From an uncultured Pelagibacteraceae bacterium (GTDB lineage Bacteria > Pseudomonadota > Alphaproteobacteria > Pelagibacterales > Pelagibacteraceae): a DNA stretch of 64,000 bases. This document shows, one piece after another, positions 6,652-14,997 of this stretch (its first letter is position 1; each line of letters opens with the position of its first letter). A program made the position numbers and the translations under genes. Location: positions 62,001 to 126,000 of the forward strand of contig CACCGT010000002.1 in assembly GCA_902545635.1 (NCBI GenBank), read 5' to 3'. The notes under the pieces were generated by a model. That model saw nothing but the letters and a program-made list of their open reading frames with translations. It searched no databases and had not been told where the DNA came from.

Positions 6652-8220
6652 TTAAAATACCAATAGAGTAAAAATTACAAGAGATAATAAGCCAATAATA
6701 GATTGGTTTCTAAATGATTTCATTTCTTCTTTTTTAGTGTTTAATTCATTATACGAGTTTGAATTCTGAGGTATTTGACCACTTGCAAGGTAATTAAGCG
6801 CTTGGTTTGCCTTATCCATTACCTCTGGTAAATTTGGAAGACGTTTTAATACTTCCACAGAGTCTTTTAATGTCTCATTAATTGAATTTATAGGATCTTT
6901 AGTTTCTTTTAACCATTTTTCTAGAACAGGTTTTGATGTCTCCCATATATTTGTTTCCGGGTTTAATCTTCTAGCAACTCCTTCAACCACTACCATTGTT
7001 TTTTGTAGCATAAGTAACTGAGGTTGGGTTTGCATATTAAATTTTTCCGTAACATCAAAAAGTTGTTTTAGCAACTTACCACCAGAAATATTTTTTATAG
7101 AATGTCCAAAAATTGGCTCACCAATAGATCTTAGTGCCTGAGCAAGATCATTTACAGGTACGTTGTTTGGAACTAATCCTGCTGCGAGGTGCACCTCTGC
7201 AACTTTTTTATAATCTCTTTGTATAAAACCAAATAAAATCTCAGCTAAAAATCTTTTACTAACATTATCTAACCTTCCCATAATACCAAAATCTATTGGA
7301 ACAATTTGACCACTCTCATTTACAAAAATATTTCCTTGATGCATGTCTGCGTGGAAAAAGCCATCTCTGACAGCATGTCTTAAGAAATGTTGTATTATAT
7401 CAGTGGCAATTTTTTTTGTATCAATTGATCGTTTTTCTAACTCTTCTGTTTCTCTTATGGATACACCATTAATCCAATCAAGAGTCATTATATTTTCACT
7501 TGTATAATCCCAATAGATCTTTGGAACCTCAAAACCCACATCATTTTTGGTGTTTTCTGCATATTCGTTTGCTGCAGCAGCTTCAAATCTCAAATCCATC
7601 TCAAGGCTAGTAATTTCTTTTAATAAAAAAACCACTTCAACTAGTTTTAATCTTTTAGTTTTTTTTATTAACGATTCAATTATAAAGGCAAACAGCATTA
7701 AAGCATCTACCTCTTCATTAAAAATTTTTTTTATATCAGGTCTTAATATTTTTATTGCTACATCTTTAATAACTCCATTATCGTCAATTTGAGCTTTATG
7801 TACTTGAGCAATAGATGCAGCTGCAACTGGTTCGCTAATATTAATTATTGAATTATAAATTTCATCACCTAAATCATTTCTAATCATTTCTTTTGCTTTT
7901 GATTGTGAGAAAGGTGGAAGTTTATCCTGTAAACTTTCTAATTCTTTTGACAATCCATCTCCTATTATGTCGGGCCTTGTTGCTAGGAACTGGCCGAGTT
8001 TAATGAATGTTGTACCCATTGATGCTAGAGAATTAGATAATTTTTCCCCTTCACTTAAATTATCAAACGACACATCTTTTTTAGTAAAAGAAAAAGAAAG
8101 TAATTTAAATATTACAGTTACTAACAAAGGTGGTTTGTTAAATTTTGATACAATTGTCAAAGCATCAGATTTAGCGAGTTTTCTTCCAAGTTTAAATAAA
8201 GTAATTAATCTTTTGAACAT
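6652..8220 (-). CDS. ubiB: UbiB, atypical kinase required for ubiquinone synthesis
   Basis: An ABC1/ADCK/UbiB protein kinase-like family member of 522 residues. Visible motifs are the family KxGQ segment TFIKLGQFLATRPDI, the Ala-rich loop AAASIAQVHKA in place of a Gly-rich loop, the catalytic region FFHADMHQGNIF and the metal-binding DFGIMGRL. A hydrophobic C-terminal stretch (SIIGLLSLVIFTLLVF) should anchor it to the inner membrane. It supports ubiquinone assembly, probably as an ATPase. An ATG 12 bases upstream is possible, but ATG 8220 forms the TAATG overlap with the ubiE stop that is used repeatedly in this genome. Confidence 0.94.
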   Translation of the reverse strand: MFKRLITLFKLGRKLAKSDALTIVSKFNKPPLLVTVIFKLLSFSFTKKDVSFDNLSEGEKLSNSLASMGTTFIKLGQFLATRPDIIGDGLSKELESLQDKLPPFSQSKAKEMIRNDLGDEIYNSIINISEPVAAASIAQVHKAQIDDNGVIKDVAIKILRPDIKKIFNEEVDALMLFAFIIESLIKKTKRLKLVEVVFLLKEITSLEMDLRFEAAAANEYAENTKNDVGFEVPKIYWDYTSENIMTLDWINGVSIRETEELEKRSIDTKKIATDIIQHFLRHAVRDGFFHADMHQGNIFVNESGQIVPIDFGIMGRLDNVSKRFLAEILFGFIQRDYKKVAEVHLAAGLVPNNVPVNDLAQALRSIGEPIFGHSIKNISGGKLLKQLFDVTEKFNMQTQPQLLMLQKTMVVVEGVARRLNPETNIWETSKPVLEKWLKETKDPINSINETLKDSVEVLKRLPNLPEVMDKANQALNYLASGQIPQNSNSYNELNTKKEEMKSFRNQSIIGLLSLVIFTLLVF

Positions 8221-8924
8221 TATATTTTCCAACCAGAATGAATAGCTACTATTCCGCCAGATAAATTTCTATACGAACAATTTTTAAAATTATTTTGTCT
8301 CATCAAATCGATCAATTCCTCTTGATTAACAAATTCTTCAATACTCTTGGTCAAATATTCATAAGGTTCTTTGTCACCAACAACTGCTTTTCCTATGTGA
8401 GGAATTAATTTTGAGTAATTTTTGTATAAAAAGTCTAAATTAGAGTTTTGAATTTTTGAAAATTCTAAACACATATATCTTCCACCAGTTCTAAGAACTC
8501 TAAATGCTTCTGATAAAGATTTATCTAAATTTTTTGTATTTCGTAAACCAAAACTTATTGTATAAAAATCAAAAGTATCATTCTCAAATGGCAACTTTTC
8601 TGCTTCTGCTACAACCCATTTTATGTTTTTATACTTTCTTAGTCTTTTTTTACCTTTTTCGATCATTTTCTTGTTGGAATCTGAGCATGTAATTTCCCCA
8701 TTCTTCTCAGTATAATCTAAAAATAGTTTTCCTAAATCACCAGTTCCACAAGCAACATCTAAATATTTTTTGTTTTTTGTTGGATTCATCCAATTCATAA
8801 GGTTTTTTTTCCAAATTCTATGAATTCCAAATGACATAAAATCATTCATCAAATCATATTTATCGTATACTTTATTAAATACACCTTCGACGAGACCTGT
8901 TTTATTTTGAAGATTTTGCTGCAT
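8220..8924 (-). CDS. ubiE: Ubiquinone/menaquinone C-methyltransferase UbiE
   Basis: A SAM-dependent methyltransferase of 234 residues that C-methylates the demethoxy-benzoquinol ring in ubiquinone synthesis. Recognised by VEGVFNKVYDKYDLMNDFMSFGIHRIWK near the N terminus, SAM motif I DVACGTGDLGKLF, and the UbiE/COQ5 signatures around FGLRNT and RVLRTGGRYMCLEFSK. It heads the ubiE-ubiB-coaBC-dut run and is divergent from mutM across only 33 bases. A perfect TATAAT on its strand lies 4 bases before the ATG, so its mRNA may be leaderless. Confidence 0.96.
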   Translation of the reverse strand: MQQNLQNKTGLVEGVFNKVYDKYDLMNDFMSFGIHRIWKKNLMNWMNPTKNKKYLDVACGTGDLGKLFLDYTEKNGEITCSDSNKKMIEKGKKRLRKYKNIKWVVAEAEKLPFENDTFDFYTISFGLRNTKNLDKSLSEAFRVLRTGGRYMCLEFSKIQNSNLDFLYKNYSKLIPHIGKAVVGDKEPYEYLTKSIEEFVNQEELIDLMRQNNFKNCSYRNLSGGIVAIHSGWKI

Positions 8925-8957
8925 ATAAATTATATTAAAACACTAATATAGTATGAA
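8925..8957. promoter_or_regulatory. 33-base divergent promoter region of ubiE and mutM
   Basis: For ubiE (minus strand) a consensus TATAAT spans 8934-8929, ending 4 bases before the ATG, with TTCATA 17 bases upstream as -35. For mutM (plus strand) TATAGT spans 8947-8952, ending 5 bases before its ATG. Transcription would begin at or very near both start codons. Neither gene has a Shine-Dalgarno sequence here. Confidence 0.55.
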
Positions 8958-9824
8958 ATGCCTGAATTACCAGAAGTAGAAATTGTTAAACAATCTTTGA
9001 ATAAGAGTATTAGGGGAAAGATTATTAAAGACATATTAATAAAAAATAGGAATTTAAGGTTTAAGATCCCAAGAAATTTTGAAAAAAATATATTAAAAAA
9101 AAAAATTACTAAAGTAGATAGATTTTCAAAACACTTAATAATGAAATTTGAGGATAGTTCTAATTTAATGATCCATCTTGGAATGTCTGGAACTATTCAT
9201 CTAATCAGTGAATCCAGAAAAAAAAATTCTATTACAAATACCAGTTTTTATCATTCTCCATTGTTACCTAAAAAGCATAATCATGTAGAAATGAAAATTG
9301 ATAACTTTAAATTAATTTATAATGACCCAAGAAGATTTGGTTATTTTTCTTATTTTAAAAGTGATGAGCAAATAAATAATAACTTTAAAAAATATGGGCC
9401 AGAGCCATTTGACCCACTATTTAATAAAAACTATATTTTTAATTATTTTAAAAATAAAAAAAAAAATATTAAAAATTTTCTAATTGATCAGAATTTTGTC
9501 TCTGGAATTGGTAATATTTATGCTAGTGAAATATTATTCTTATGTAAGATTTTACCATCAAAGCAAGTAAGTTTGCTCAGTTTGAATGATTGCCAAAAGA
9601 TTTCTCATTTTTCAAAAGTGGTTTTAAAAAAAGCAATAGATAAAGGTGGCTCCAGCATAAGAGATTTTAAAAATATAAGTGGAAATCAGGGTTCTTTTCA
9701 AAAAAATTTTAATGTTTATCAAAGAGAAAATAAAAATTGTTTAAAATTTAGTTGCAAAGGGACAATACACAAAAAATTTATTTCAAATAGATCAAGTTTT
9801 TTTTGTAATTTATGTCAAAAATAA
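8958..9824 (+). CDS. mutM: Formamidopyrimidine-DNA glycosylase (MutM/Fpg)
   Basis: A base-excision repair enzyme of 288 residues that removes 8-oxoguanine and formamidopyrimidines and nicks the AP site. It begins MPELPEVE; after Met removal the catalytic Pro and Glu are at the N terminus. Also visible are HLGMSG, the NDPRRFGYF loop, the helix-two-turn-helix FVSGIGNIYASEILF, and a C-terminal zinc finger. The first zinc knuckle is C-x4-C rather than C-x2-C, a spacing seen in alphaproteobacterial MutM. The ubiE/mutM/rpsT/dnaA order is a conserved alphaproteobacterial neighbourhood. Confidence 0.97.
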   Translation: MPELPEVEIVKQSLNKSIRGKIIKDILIKNRNLRFKIPRNFEKNILKKKITKVDRFSKHLIMKFEDSSNLMIHLGMSGTIHLISESRKKNSITNTSFYHSPLLPKKHNHVEMKIDNFKLIYNDPRRFGYFSYFKSDEQINNNFKKYGPEPFDPLFNKNYIFNYFKNKKKNIKNFLIDQNFVSGIGNIYASEILFLCKILPSKQVSLLSLNDCQKISHFSKVVLKKAIDKGGSSIRDFKNISGNQGSFQKNFNVYQRENKNCLKFSCKGTIHKKFISNRSSFFCNLCQK

Positions 9825-9836
9825 ACAATTATTGTA

Positions 9837-9865
9837 TTGACCCAATCATTATCTGAAGATATACA
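9837..9865 (+). promoter_or_regulatory. Promoter of rpsT with almost no leader
   Basis: TTGACC (9837-9842), 17 bases, TATACA (9860-9865): close to consensus with ideal spacing. The rpsT ATG at 9875 is only 9 bases after the -10 box, so the transcript should start about 3 bases before the start codon. No Shine-Dalgarno is present, in keeping with a nearly leaderless mRNA. Confidence 0.65.
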
Positions 9866-9874
9866 CTCACGCTT

Positions 9875-10135
9875 ATGGCGAATACTAAATCAGCAATTAA
9901 ACGAACTAGAAAAATAAAAAGACAAACAGCGGTTAATAGATCTAGAAAAAGTCGTTTTAAGAGTGCTTTAAAAAAAATGAACTCATTAATTGAAAAAAAG
10001 GATAAAAAAGAAGCTTTAGCCTTCCTTCCCAAGTTAAATTCAGAATTGATGTCAATTGCAAAAACAGGAGTCATTAAAAGACAGAACGCCTCAAGGAACG
10101 TGTCGAGAATTACAAAAAAAATCAATTCTCTGTAA
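9875..10135 (+). CDS. rpsT: 30S ribosomal protein S20
   Basis: A small basic ribosomal protein of 86 residues that binds 16S rRNA early in 30S assembly. It begins MANTKSAIKRTRKIKRQ and ends with the typical GVIKRQNASRNVSRITKKI helix. It lies between mutM and dnaA, as in many alphaproteobacteria. It has its own promoter 9 bases upstream of the ATG, though read-through from mutM is also possible. Confidence 0.97.
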   Translation: MANTKSAIKRTRKIKRQTAVNRSRKSRFKSALKKMNSLIEKKDKKEALAFLPKLNSELMSIAKTGVIKRQNASRNVSRITKKINSL

Positions 10136-10198
10136 CAACCTCTGATAAGTAAAAGTTTTTTTCCCACACAACTTAAACGTACAATTAACTGATAAATT

Positions 10199-10240
10199 AC
10201 TATATCTAAAAGATTAATTTAAAAAGTTACTAGATATAGT
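10199..10240. repeat. Inverted repeat in the rpsT-dnaA spacer
   Basis: ACTATATCTA (10199-10208) and TAGATATAGT (10231-10240) are perfect 10-base reverse complements separated by 22 bases. They lie in the 269-base spacer (10136-10404) before dnaA, one of the largest non-coding stretches in the window and extremely A+T-rich. The rest of the spacer shows only weak DnaA-box-like matches, such as TTTCCCACA at 10160-10168 (7/9). It could be a dnaA operator or mRNA leader element, or chance. Confidence 0.4.
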
Positions 10241-10404
10241 TTTAGTAAAATTTTAAATTTTTAATTACTTACCCTGTTAGGTTGCAATAATAATTTTAAA
10301 AAAATTCAATCTATAATTTATTCAATCATAAATTTTATTTTTTTTTATTTTTACAAATAAACTTATTGCAAAAATTTTTGAGAGGTTTTAAGTGGAATTC
10401 CTTC

Positions 10405-11820
10405 ATGAAAAATAATTTACAAAACAATAAAGCACTAGATAAGAAAATTGACTGGGAAAATATCAAAAAACAAATGCGAGAAAAATTTGGAAACGATATT
10501 TATGAAAGTTGGATAAAAAAAATTGAATTAGTTGAAGAATTTCATAATTATATTTTATTTTCAGTTTCAACCAGATTTATCAGAGACTGGATAGTATCCA
10601 GATATTTAGACCAAATATTGCAGACAATTAAAGAATACAAAAAAGACTTAGTAAGGATTGAATTCACAATAAAAAACAATAAAGAGACTGAAATTGGCGA
10701 AACATATATTTCATCTAAAAACTCTATTGAAACCAATAATGATAACGTATCGTTTATAAAAGACTCTTATCTACAATATAATAGAATAGATCCAAATAAA
10801 AACTTTGAAAATTTTATAACAGGAGGAAGTAACAAACTAGCTTTTGAAGCCTCTAAAAAAGTATCACAAGATATAGCTCATTATAATCCTTTATATTTGT
10901 ATGGTGGTGTAGGAATGGGCAAAACACATTTATTAAACGCTATTGGTCTAAAATTAAAAGAAAAGAATAAAGTAATGTTTATATCAGCAGAAAGATTTAT
11001 GTACCAATTTGTAAAGTCTATAAAATCAAATGAAATGGTAAAGTTTAAAGAGTACTTTAGAAATACTGATGTTTTATTAATCGATGATATTCAGTTCATG
11101 AATGGTAAAGAAGCGATGCAAGAAGAATTTTTTCACACATTCAATGCATTACTAGATAAGAATTCGCAAATAATTATTTCAGCTGACAGACCACCTAATA
11201 AACTTTCAAGAATTCAAGAAAGAATTAAATCTAGATTTTCAGGTGGATTAGTTGTTGACATACAAAATCCTGATTATGAGCTTAGATATAAAATAATAAA
11301 ATCTAAAACTGAAGAGCTAAAATTATCATATGCACACCAAGTGATTATTTCGGAAGATATTCAAAAATTCTTAAGTAGTGAAATTAAAACTAGTATTAGA
11401 GAATTAGTGGGTGCTTTAAATCGTATTGTTTCTTTTACAAGAATTTATAATAAAGTTCCTACCATATCTGAGGTTAAAGTAATTTTGAAAGATTTGTTGA
11501 ATCTTACAGAGAATAAAGTTGATATTGATACAATCCAGACAATAGTCTGTAAATTTTACAAAATTAGTAAAAATGAAATGCTTTCCCCAAGAAGATCTAG
11601 ATATCTTGTACGACCGAGACAAGCAGCAATTTATCTTGCTAAAATGTTAACATCTAAATCATTACCAGAAATTGGCAGATCTTTTGCAAATAGAGATCAT
11701 ACGACTGTTATCCATTCAGTTAAAACCATTGAGAGACTAAGAAAAGAAGATAGTGAACTAAATATTAATATTGATAGTTTAAAAAATAAGATTTTGTATA
11801 ATAACGTAAATGAAGTTTAG
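10405..11820 (+). CDS. dnaA: Chromosomal replication initiator DnaA
   Basis: DnaA binds origin DnaA boxes and melts DNA to start replication. With the ATG at 10405 it has 471 residues. Domain I begins with WENIKKQMREKFGNDIYESWIKKI. The AAA+ domain starts at FENFITGGSNKLAFEAS and includes Walker A YGGVGMGKTHLLNAIG, Walker B VLLIDDIQF, and the sensor/arginine-finger region RIQERIKSRFSGG. Domain IV ends with the DNA-binding signature SLPEIGRSFANRDHTTVIHS. An in-frame TTG at 10366 would add 13 residues but lacks support. The gene overlaps dnaN by 11 bases. Confidence 0.96.
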   Translation: MKNNLQNNKALDKKIDWENIKKQMREKFGNDIYESWIKKIELVEEFHNYILFSVSTRFIRDWIVSRYLDQILQTIKEYKKDLVRIEFTIKNNKETEIGETYISSKNSIETNNDNVSFIKDSYLQYNRIDPNKNFENFITGGSNKLAFEASKKVSQDIAHYNPLYLYGGVGMGKTHLLNAIGLKLKEKNKVMFISAERFMYQFVKSIKSNEMVKFKEYFRNTDVLLIDDIQFMNGKEAMQEEFFHTFNALLDKNSQIIISADRPPNKLSRIQERIKSRFSGGLVVDIQNPDYELRYKIIKSKTEELKLSYAHQVIISEDIQKFLSSEIKTSIRELVGALNRIVSFTRIYNKVPTISEVKVILKDLLNLTENKVDIDTIQTIVCKFYKISKNEMLSPRRSRYLVRPRQAAIYLAKMLTSKSLPEIGRSFANRDHTTVIHSVKTIERLRKEDSELNINIDSLKNKILYNNVNEV

Positions 11821-12922
11821 TTTAAACCAGCAGGACCTTCAAAAATCTTTAAATTATTGTCAAGGTGTAATTGAAAAAAGAAGCACATTGCCAATCTTAT
11901 CCAATGTTTTATTAGATGTAAGTAATTCTAAATTAACTATCACAGCAACTGATCTTGATTTGATTTTTATTCATCAAATTCCAAATGTAGAAATATTAGA
12001 AGAAGGAAAAACTACTTCCTCATCATCAATAATGTATGATATTGTAAGAAAGTTTTCATCAGGTAGTAAAATAAATTTTTCAAATCCCAGTGAAAATAAA
12101 CTACATTTAGAATCAGATAAATCAGTTTTTAATTTAAATTGTATTAGTCCATCAGAATTTCCACTAACTGATGAAAATTTCAATGAAAATGAATTTTCTA
12201 TAAAATCAAAAGAATTACTAAAATTATTAAATAAGTGTAAATTTTCTATATCAAATGATGAGACAAGGCATTATTTAAGTGGAATATTTCTACATCAGAC
12301 AGAGGTTGAAGATAAAATTTTTTTAACAGCTGCAGCCACTGATAGCCATCGAATGTCTATTTCAAAGATACGACTTCAAAATAAGGTGAAATTTGAGCAG
12401 ATAATTTTACCAAAAAAAACTATTTTCCAGCTTTGCTCTTTATTAGAAGATTATGAAGGTAATGTAAAAATTTCAAATATTAAATCAAAGATAAAATTCG
12501 AGATTAATAACAGCATATTAATATCTAAACTCATCGATGGGAAATTTCCTAATTATGTTCAAGTCATACCTAAAGAAAATCAAAAAAAATTAGAAGTCGA
12601 TTTAAAATCATTTTTAAACTCAGTAGATAGAGTTGCATCAGTTTCATTAGATAAAAAAGATGGAGTAAAATTCAATCTATCAAAGGATAATCTAGATCTA
12701 TCAGTTAATAATACAAATAGCGGAGATGGTAAGGAGAGTTTAAGTGTTAAATTTGATCACGAGTTAGATATAAGTTTTAATTCTAGATATTTAATTGATG
12801 TTGCCTCTCAACTAGATGGAGACAATATTGAAATTTACTTAAAAGATACAGGTTCACCAGCACTTATAAGAGATCCTGCTGACTTTGACAGTATTTATGT
12901 TGTAATGCCTATGAAGGGTTAA
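11810..12922 (+). CDS. dnaN: DNA polymerase III beta sliding clamp
   Basis: The homodimeric ring clamp that tethers polymerase III to DNA. At 370 residues it matches the family (366-372). The start MKFSLNQQDLQKSLNYCQGVIEKRSTLPILSNVLL and the C terminus DSIYVVMPMKG (the conserved M-P-M/V-R/K end) are diagnostic; three clamp domains follow in order, with ATDSHRMS in the second. It starts inside the last codons of dnaA, so the two are coupled. The common third gene recF does not follow; instead plsC lies convergent, overlapping by 4 bases. Confidence 0.97.
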   Translation: MKFSLNQQDLQKSLNYCQGVIEKRSTLPILSNVLLDVSNSKLTITATDLDLIFIHQIPNVEILEEGKTTSSSSIMYDIVRKFSSGSKINFSNPSENKLHLESDKSVFNLNCISPSEFPLTDENFNENEFSIKSKELLKLLNKCKFSISNDETRHYLSGIFLHQTEVEDKIFLTAAATDSHRMSISKIRLQNKVKFEQIILPKKTIFQLCSLLEDYEGNVKISNIKSKIKFEINNSILISKLIDGKFPNYVQVIPKENQKKLEVDLKSFLNSVDRVASVSLDKKDGVKFNLSKDNLDLSVNNTNSGDGKESLSVKFDHELDISFNSRYLIDVASQLDGDNIEIYLKDTGSPALIRDPADFDSIYVVMPMKG

Positions 12923-13620
12923 TTTATCAGTCTTAATTCCCCATATATTTTATCTTCAATTAAACTTATAAATTCTTTTGGCTCCATTCCTGGTTTTACA
13001 CCAGGCAGAATTGATATGGTTATTGTTTTTTTTGAAATTAATTTTCCAGTTTTGGGCCATACATTTCCAGAATTTACTGCTACAGGTTGGCACTTAATTT
13101 TTAATTCGTCATAAATTCTCCCTACTCCCTTTTTAAAAGGCAAAATTTCGTTGGGTAAAACTCTCGTTCCTTGTGGAAATATGATTATTGGTCTATCTGA
13201 AATTTTTACAGAATATTTAATTTTATCAATTAATCCTAAATTTTCTTTACTAATTTTATTTCTATTAATAGATATAGAGCCAATCTTTTTCAAATACCAA
13301 CCAAATATGGGTATTTTGATTAATTCATGTTTTAGAATAAAAATTGGTGAATTAAAAATTGTTTGTAAAAAAAAGGTTTCAAACATCGATTGATGTGAGC
13401 AGGCAATAAAAAATTTTTCATTTTTGATTATATTTTCTTTACCTTTAATAATAATTTTTATGCTTAAAAAAAATTGTAGGCAGATACTTGCCCATTTTCC
13501 CATTAATTTTCCACCAAATAATACTATTTTACTTGGCATTAATAATGTCGGTAGAAAAAATATTGATATTATTGAAATACCTAAAAAGAAAAAAATTTGA
13601 AATAAAAATCTTCTTATCAT
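12919..13620 (-). CDS. plsC: 1-acyl-sn-glycerol-3-phosphate acyltransferase (PlsC)
   Basis: A membrane acyltransferase of 233 residues that makes phosphatidic acid from lysophosphatidic acid. An N-terminal hydrophobic helix (about residues 5-30) precedes the catalytic motif CSHQSMFET, the HX4D-type box with Glu instead of Asp, as is common in alphaproteobacteria. The substrate motif FPQGTR follows, then the VAVNSG motif. It lies 12 bases after lysA on the same strand and is probably co-transcribed with it. Confidence 0.92.
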   Translation of the reverse strand: MIRRFLFQIFFFLGISIISIFFLPTLLMPSKIVLFGGKLMGKWASICLQFFLSIKIIIKGKENIIKNEKFFIACSHQSMFETFFLQTIFNSPIFILKHELIKIPIFGWYLKKIGSISINRNKISKENLGLIDKIKYSVKISDRPIIIFPQGTRVLPNEILPFKKGVGRIYDELKIKCQPVAVNSGNVWPKTGKLISKKTITISILPGVKPGMEPKEFISLIEDKIYGELRLIN

Positions 13621-13632
13621 TTTTATTAAAAA

Positions 13633-14850
13633 CTAAATTAAATCTTCTAGCTTTTGTCTTTTTTTTATAACGTTAATTTTAGATCCTTTAATCAATATTT
13701 CAGCTGGTTTTGGTCTGACATTATAATTTGAACTTAGTGATGAACCATAGGCCCCAACGTCACAAATAATAATATAATCATTTTCATTTAATTTTTGAAA
13801 CTTATTTGTTGTCAAGAATTTATCTGTAGTTTCACAAATAGGGCCAACAAAATCATAGCTTTTATTTGTCATTTTTTTTGTTTTTTTTAATGGAATAATC
13901 CTATGTTCAGCGCCATACAATGCAGGTCTCATAAAATCATTCATAGCCGCATCTATTATAATAAAATTTTTTTTTGAACTCTCTTTTATATAAATAATTT
14001 TTGAAATTAATATTGCACTATCGCCAATTATTGATCTTCCAGGCTCAAAGATAATTTTAGCTCTATTTTTTTTCAAAAATTTATTTATTATTTGATTGTA
14101 TGTTTTAAAATCAAATTTTTTATTATCTTTTTTATAGTCAATACCCATACCACCACCAAGGTCTATATATTCAAATTTAAAATCCAATTTTTTGATTAAT
14201 TTTTCTAAAACATAAAGCATTTTTTGATAAGGTTTATAATCAAGAATTTGACTACCAATATGAACACTTAAACACTTCAAATTCAAAAATTTTGACTTTT
14301 TAATATATTTTGAGACTTCAATAAATGTTTTTTCATTAATCCCGAATTTATTTTCTTCCTTACCTGTCGATATCTGTTTAAGGGTTTTTGCGTCAGTATT
14401 TGGATTTAATCTAACACCGATATCTACTTTTTTATTTTTAGACTTTGCAATTTCCTCAATTACTAAAATTTCACTTTTTGACTCACAATTAATTAATAAG
14501 ATGCCTTTATTGATTGCGTAAGCTAATTCAGATTTAGTTTTACCTACACCTGAAAAGACAATTTTTTTTGGACTTATCCCTGCCTTAAGAGCAATCATCA
14601 ACTCACCTTTAGAAACAACATCAGCACCTAAACCATTATTTTTAATTTCCTTTAGTATCTCTATATTGGAGTTTGATTTTGTTGAAAAACAAATTATTGG
14701 AGAAAATGATTTAAAATTTTTTTTAAATTTTCTAATATTTTCTCGAATTCTTTTTTGTGAATAACAAAAGATCGGAGTCTCAAATTTTTGAATTACTTTG
14801 TTAAGACTACAATTTTCGACAGTAAAAATATTATTGTTATATTTCATCAT
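13633..14850 (-). CDS. lysA: Diaminopimelate decarboxylase
   Basis: The last enzyme of lysine synthesis, decarboxylating meso-diaminopimelate with PLP. At 405 residues the length is normal. Visible motifs are the PLP lysine in FSTKSNSNIEIL, GLGADVVSKGEL, the HIGSQI segment, the glycine loop DLGGGMGIDY, EPGRSIIGDS, and the active-site Cys region GPICETTDKF followed by CDVGAYGSS. The second Met at 14847 is equally possible as start. The 5' end overlaps the small lipoprotein gene by about 11-14 bases, giving the order argH - lipoprotein - lysA. Confidence 0.95.
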   Translation of the reverse strand: MMKYNNNIFTVENCSLNKVIQKFETPIFCYSQKRIRENIRKFKKNFKSFSPIICFSTKSNSNIEILKEIKNNGLGADVVSKGELMIALKAGISPKKIVFSGVGKTKSELAYAINKGILLINCESKSEILVIEEIAKSKNKKVDIGVRLNPNTDAKTLKQISTGKEENKFGINEKTFIEVSKYIKKSKFLNLKCLSVHIGSQILDYKPYQKMLYVLEKLIKKLDFKFEYIDLGGGMGIDYKKDNKKFDFKTYNQIINKFLKKNRAKIIFEPGRSIIGDSAILISKIIYIKESSKKNFIIIDAAMNDFMRPALYGAEHRIIPLKKTKKMTNKSYDFVGPICETTDKFLTTNKFQKLNENDYIIICDVGAYGSSLSSNYNVRPKPAEILIKGSKINVIKKRQKLEDLI

Positions 14851-14995
14851 CTTTTGGCATTTTAAAATCTTTGCTCGTATCTTTTAAAAATATTTCACTA
14901 TTCTTTAAAAATGCTTCAAATTTTGGATCATTTTTTCTACCACAAGAAATTAGAAAAACTAGGCACATAGAAATTAAAAGTAAATTTTTTAACAT
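14837..14995 (-). CDS. Small LptM-like lipoprotein between argH and lysA
   Basis: A 52-residue product that is easily missed. It begins MLKNLLLISMCLVFLISCG, a lipoprotein signal peptide with the lipobox LISC (Cys18 becoming the acylated first residue), followed by GRKNDPKFEAF and a charged tail. Short lipoproteins with a Cys-Gly-x-Lys/Arg start are widespread beside lysA (lppL / yifL, recently named LptM, which helps LptD fold in E. coli). The position between argH (2-base gap) and lysA (overlapping) supports this identity. The match is by position, size and lipobox, not by an extended alignment. Confidence 0.75.
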   Translation of the reverse strand: MLKNLLLISMCLVFLISCGRKNDPKFEAFLKNSEIFLKDTSKDFKMPKDDEI

Positions 14996-14997
14996 AG

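Noticed and set aside
9829-10167. 112-codon open frame antisense to rpsT
   Set aside because: It is the mirror of a Lys/Arg-rich ribosomal gene, giving a Leu/Phe-rich pseudo-membrane protein; no promoter or ribosome site supports it.
10136-10404. Chromosomal origin oriC in front of dnaA
   Set aside because: A+T-rich and beside dnaA-dnaN, but no cluster of good DnaA boxes was found; the best match is only 7 of 9. Reported as a question only.
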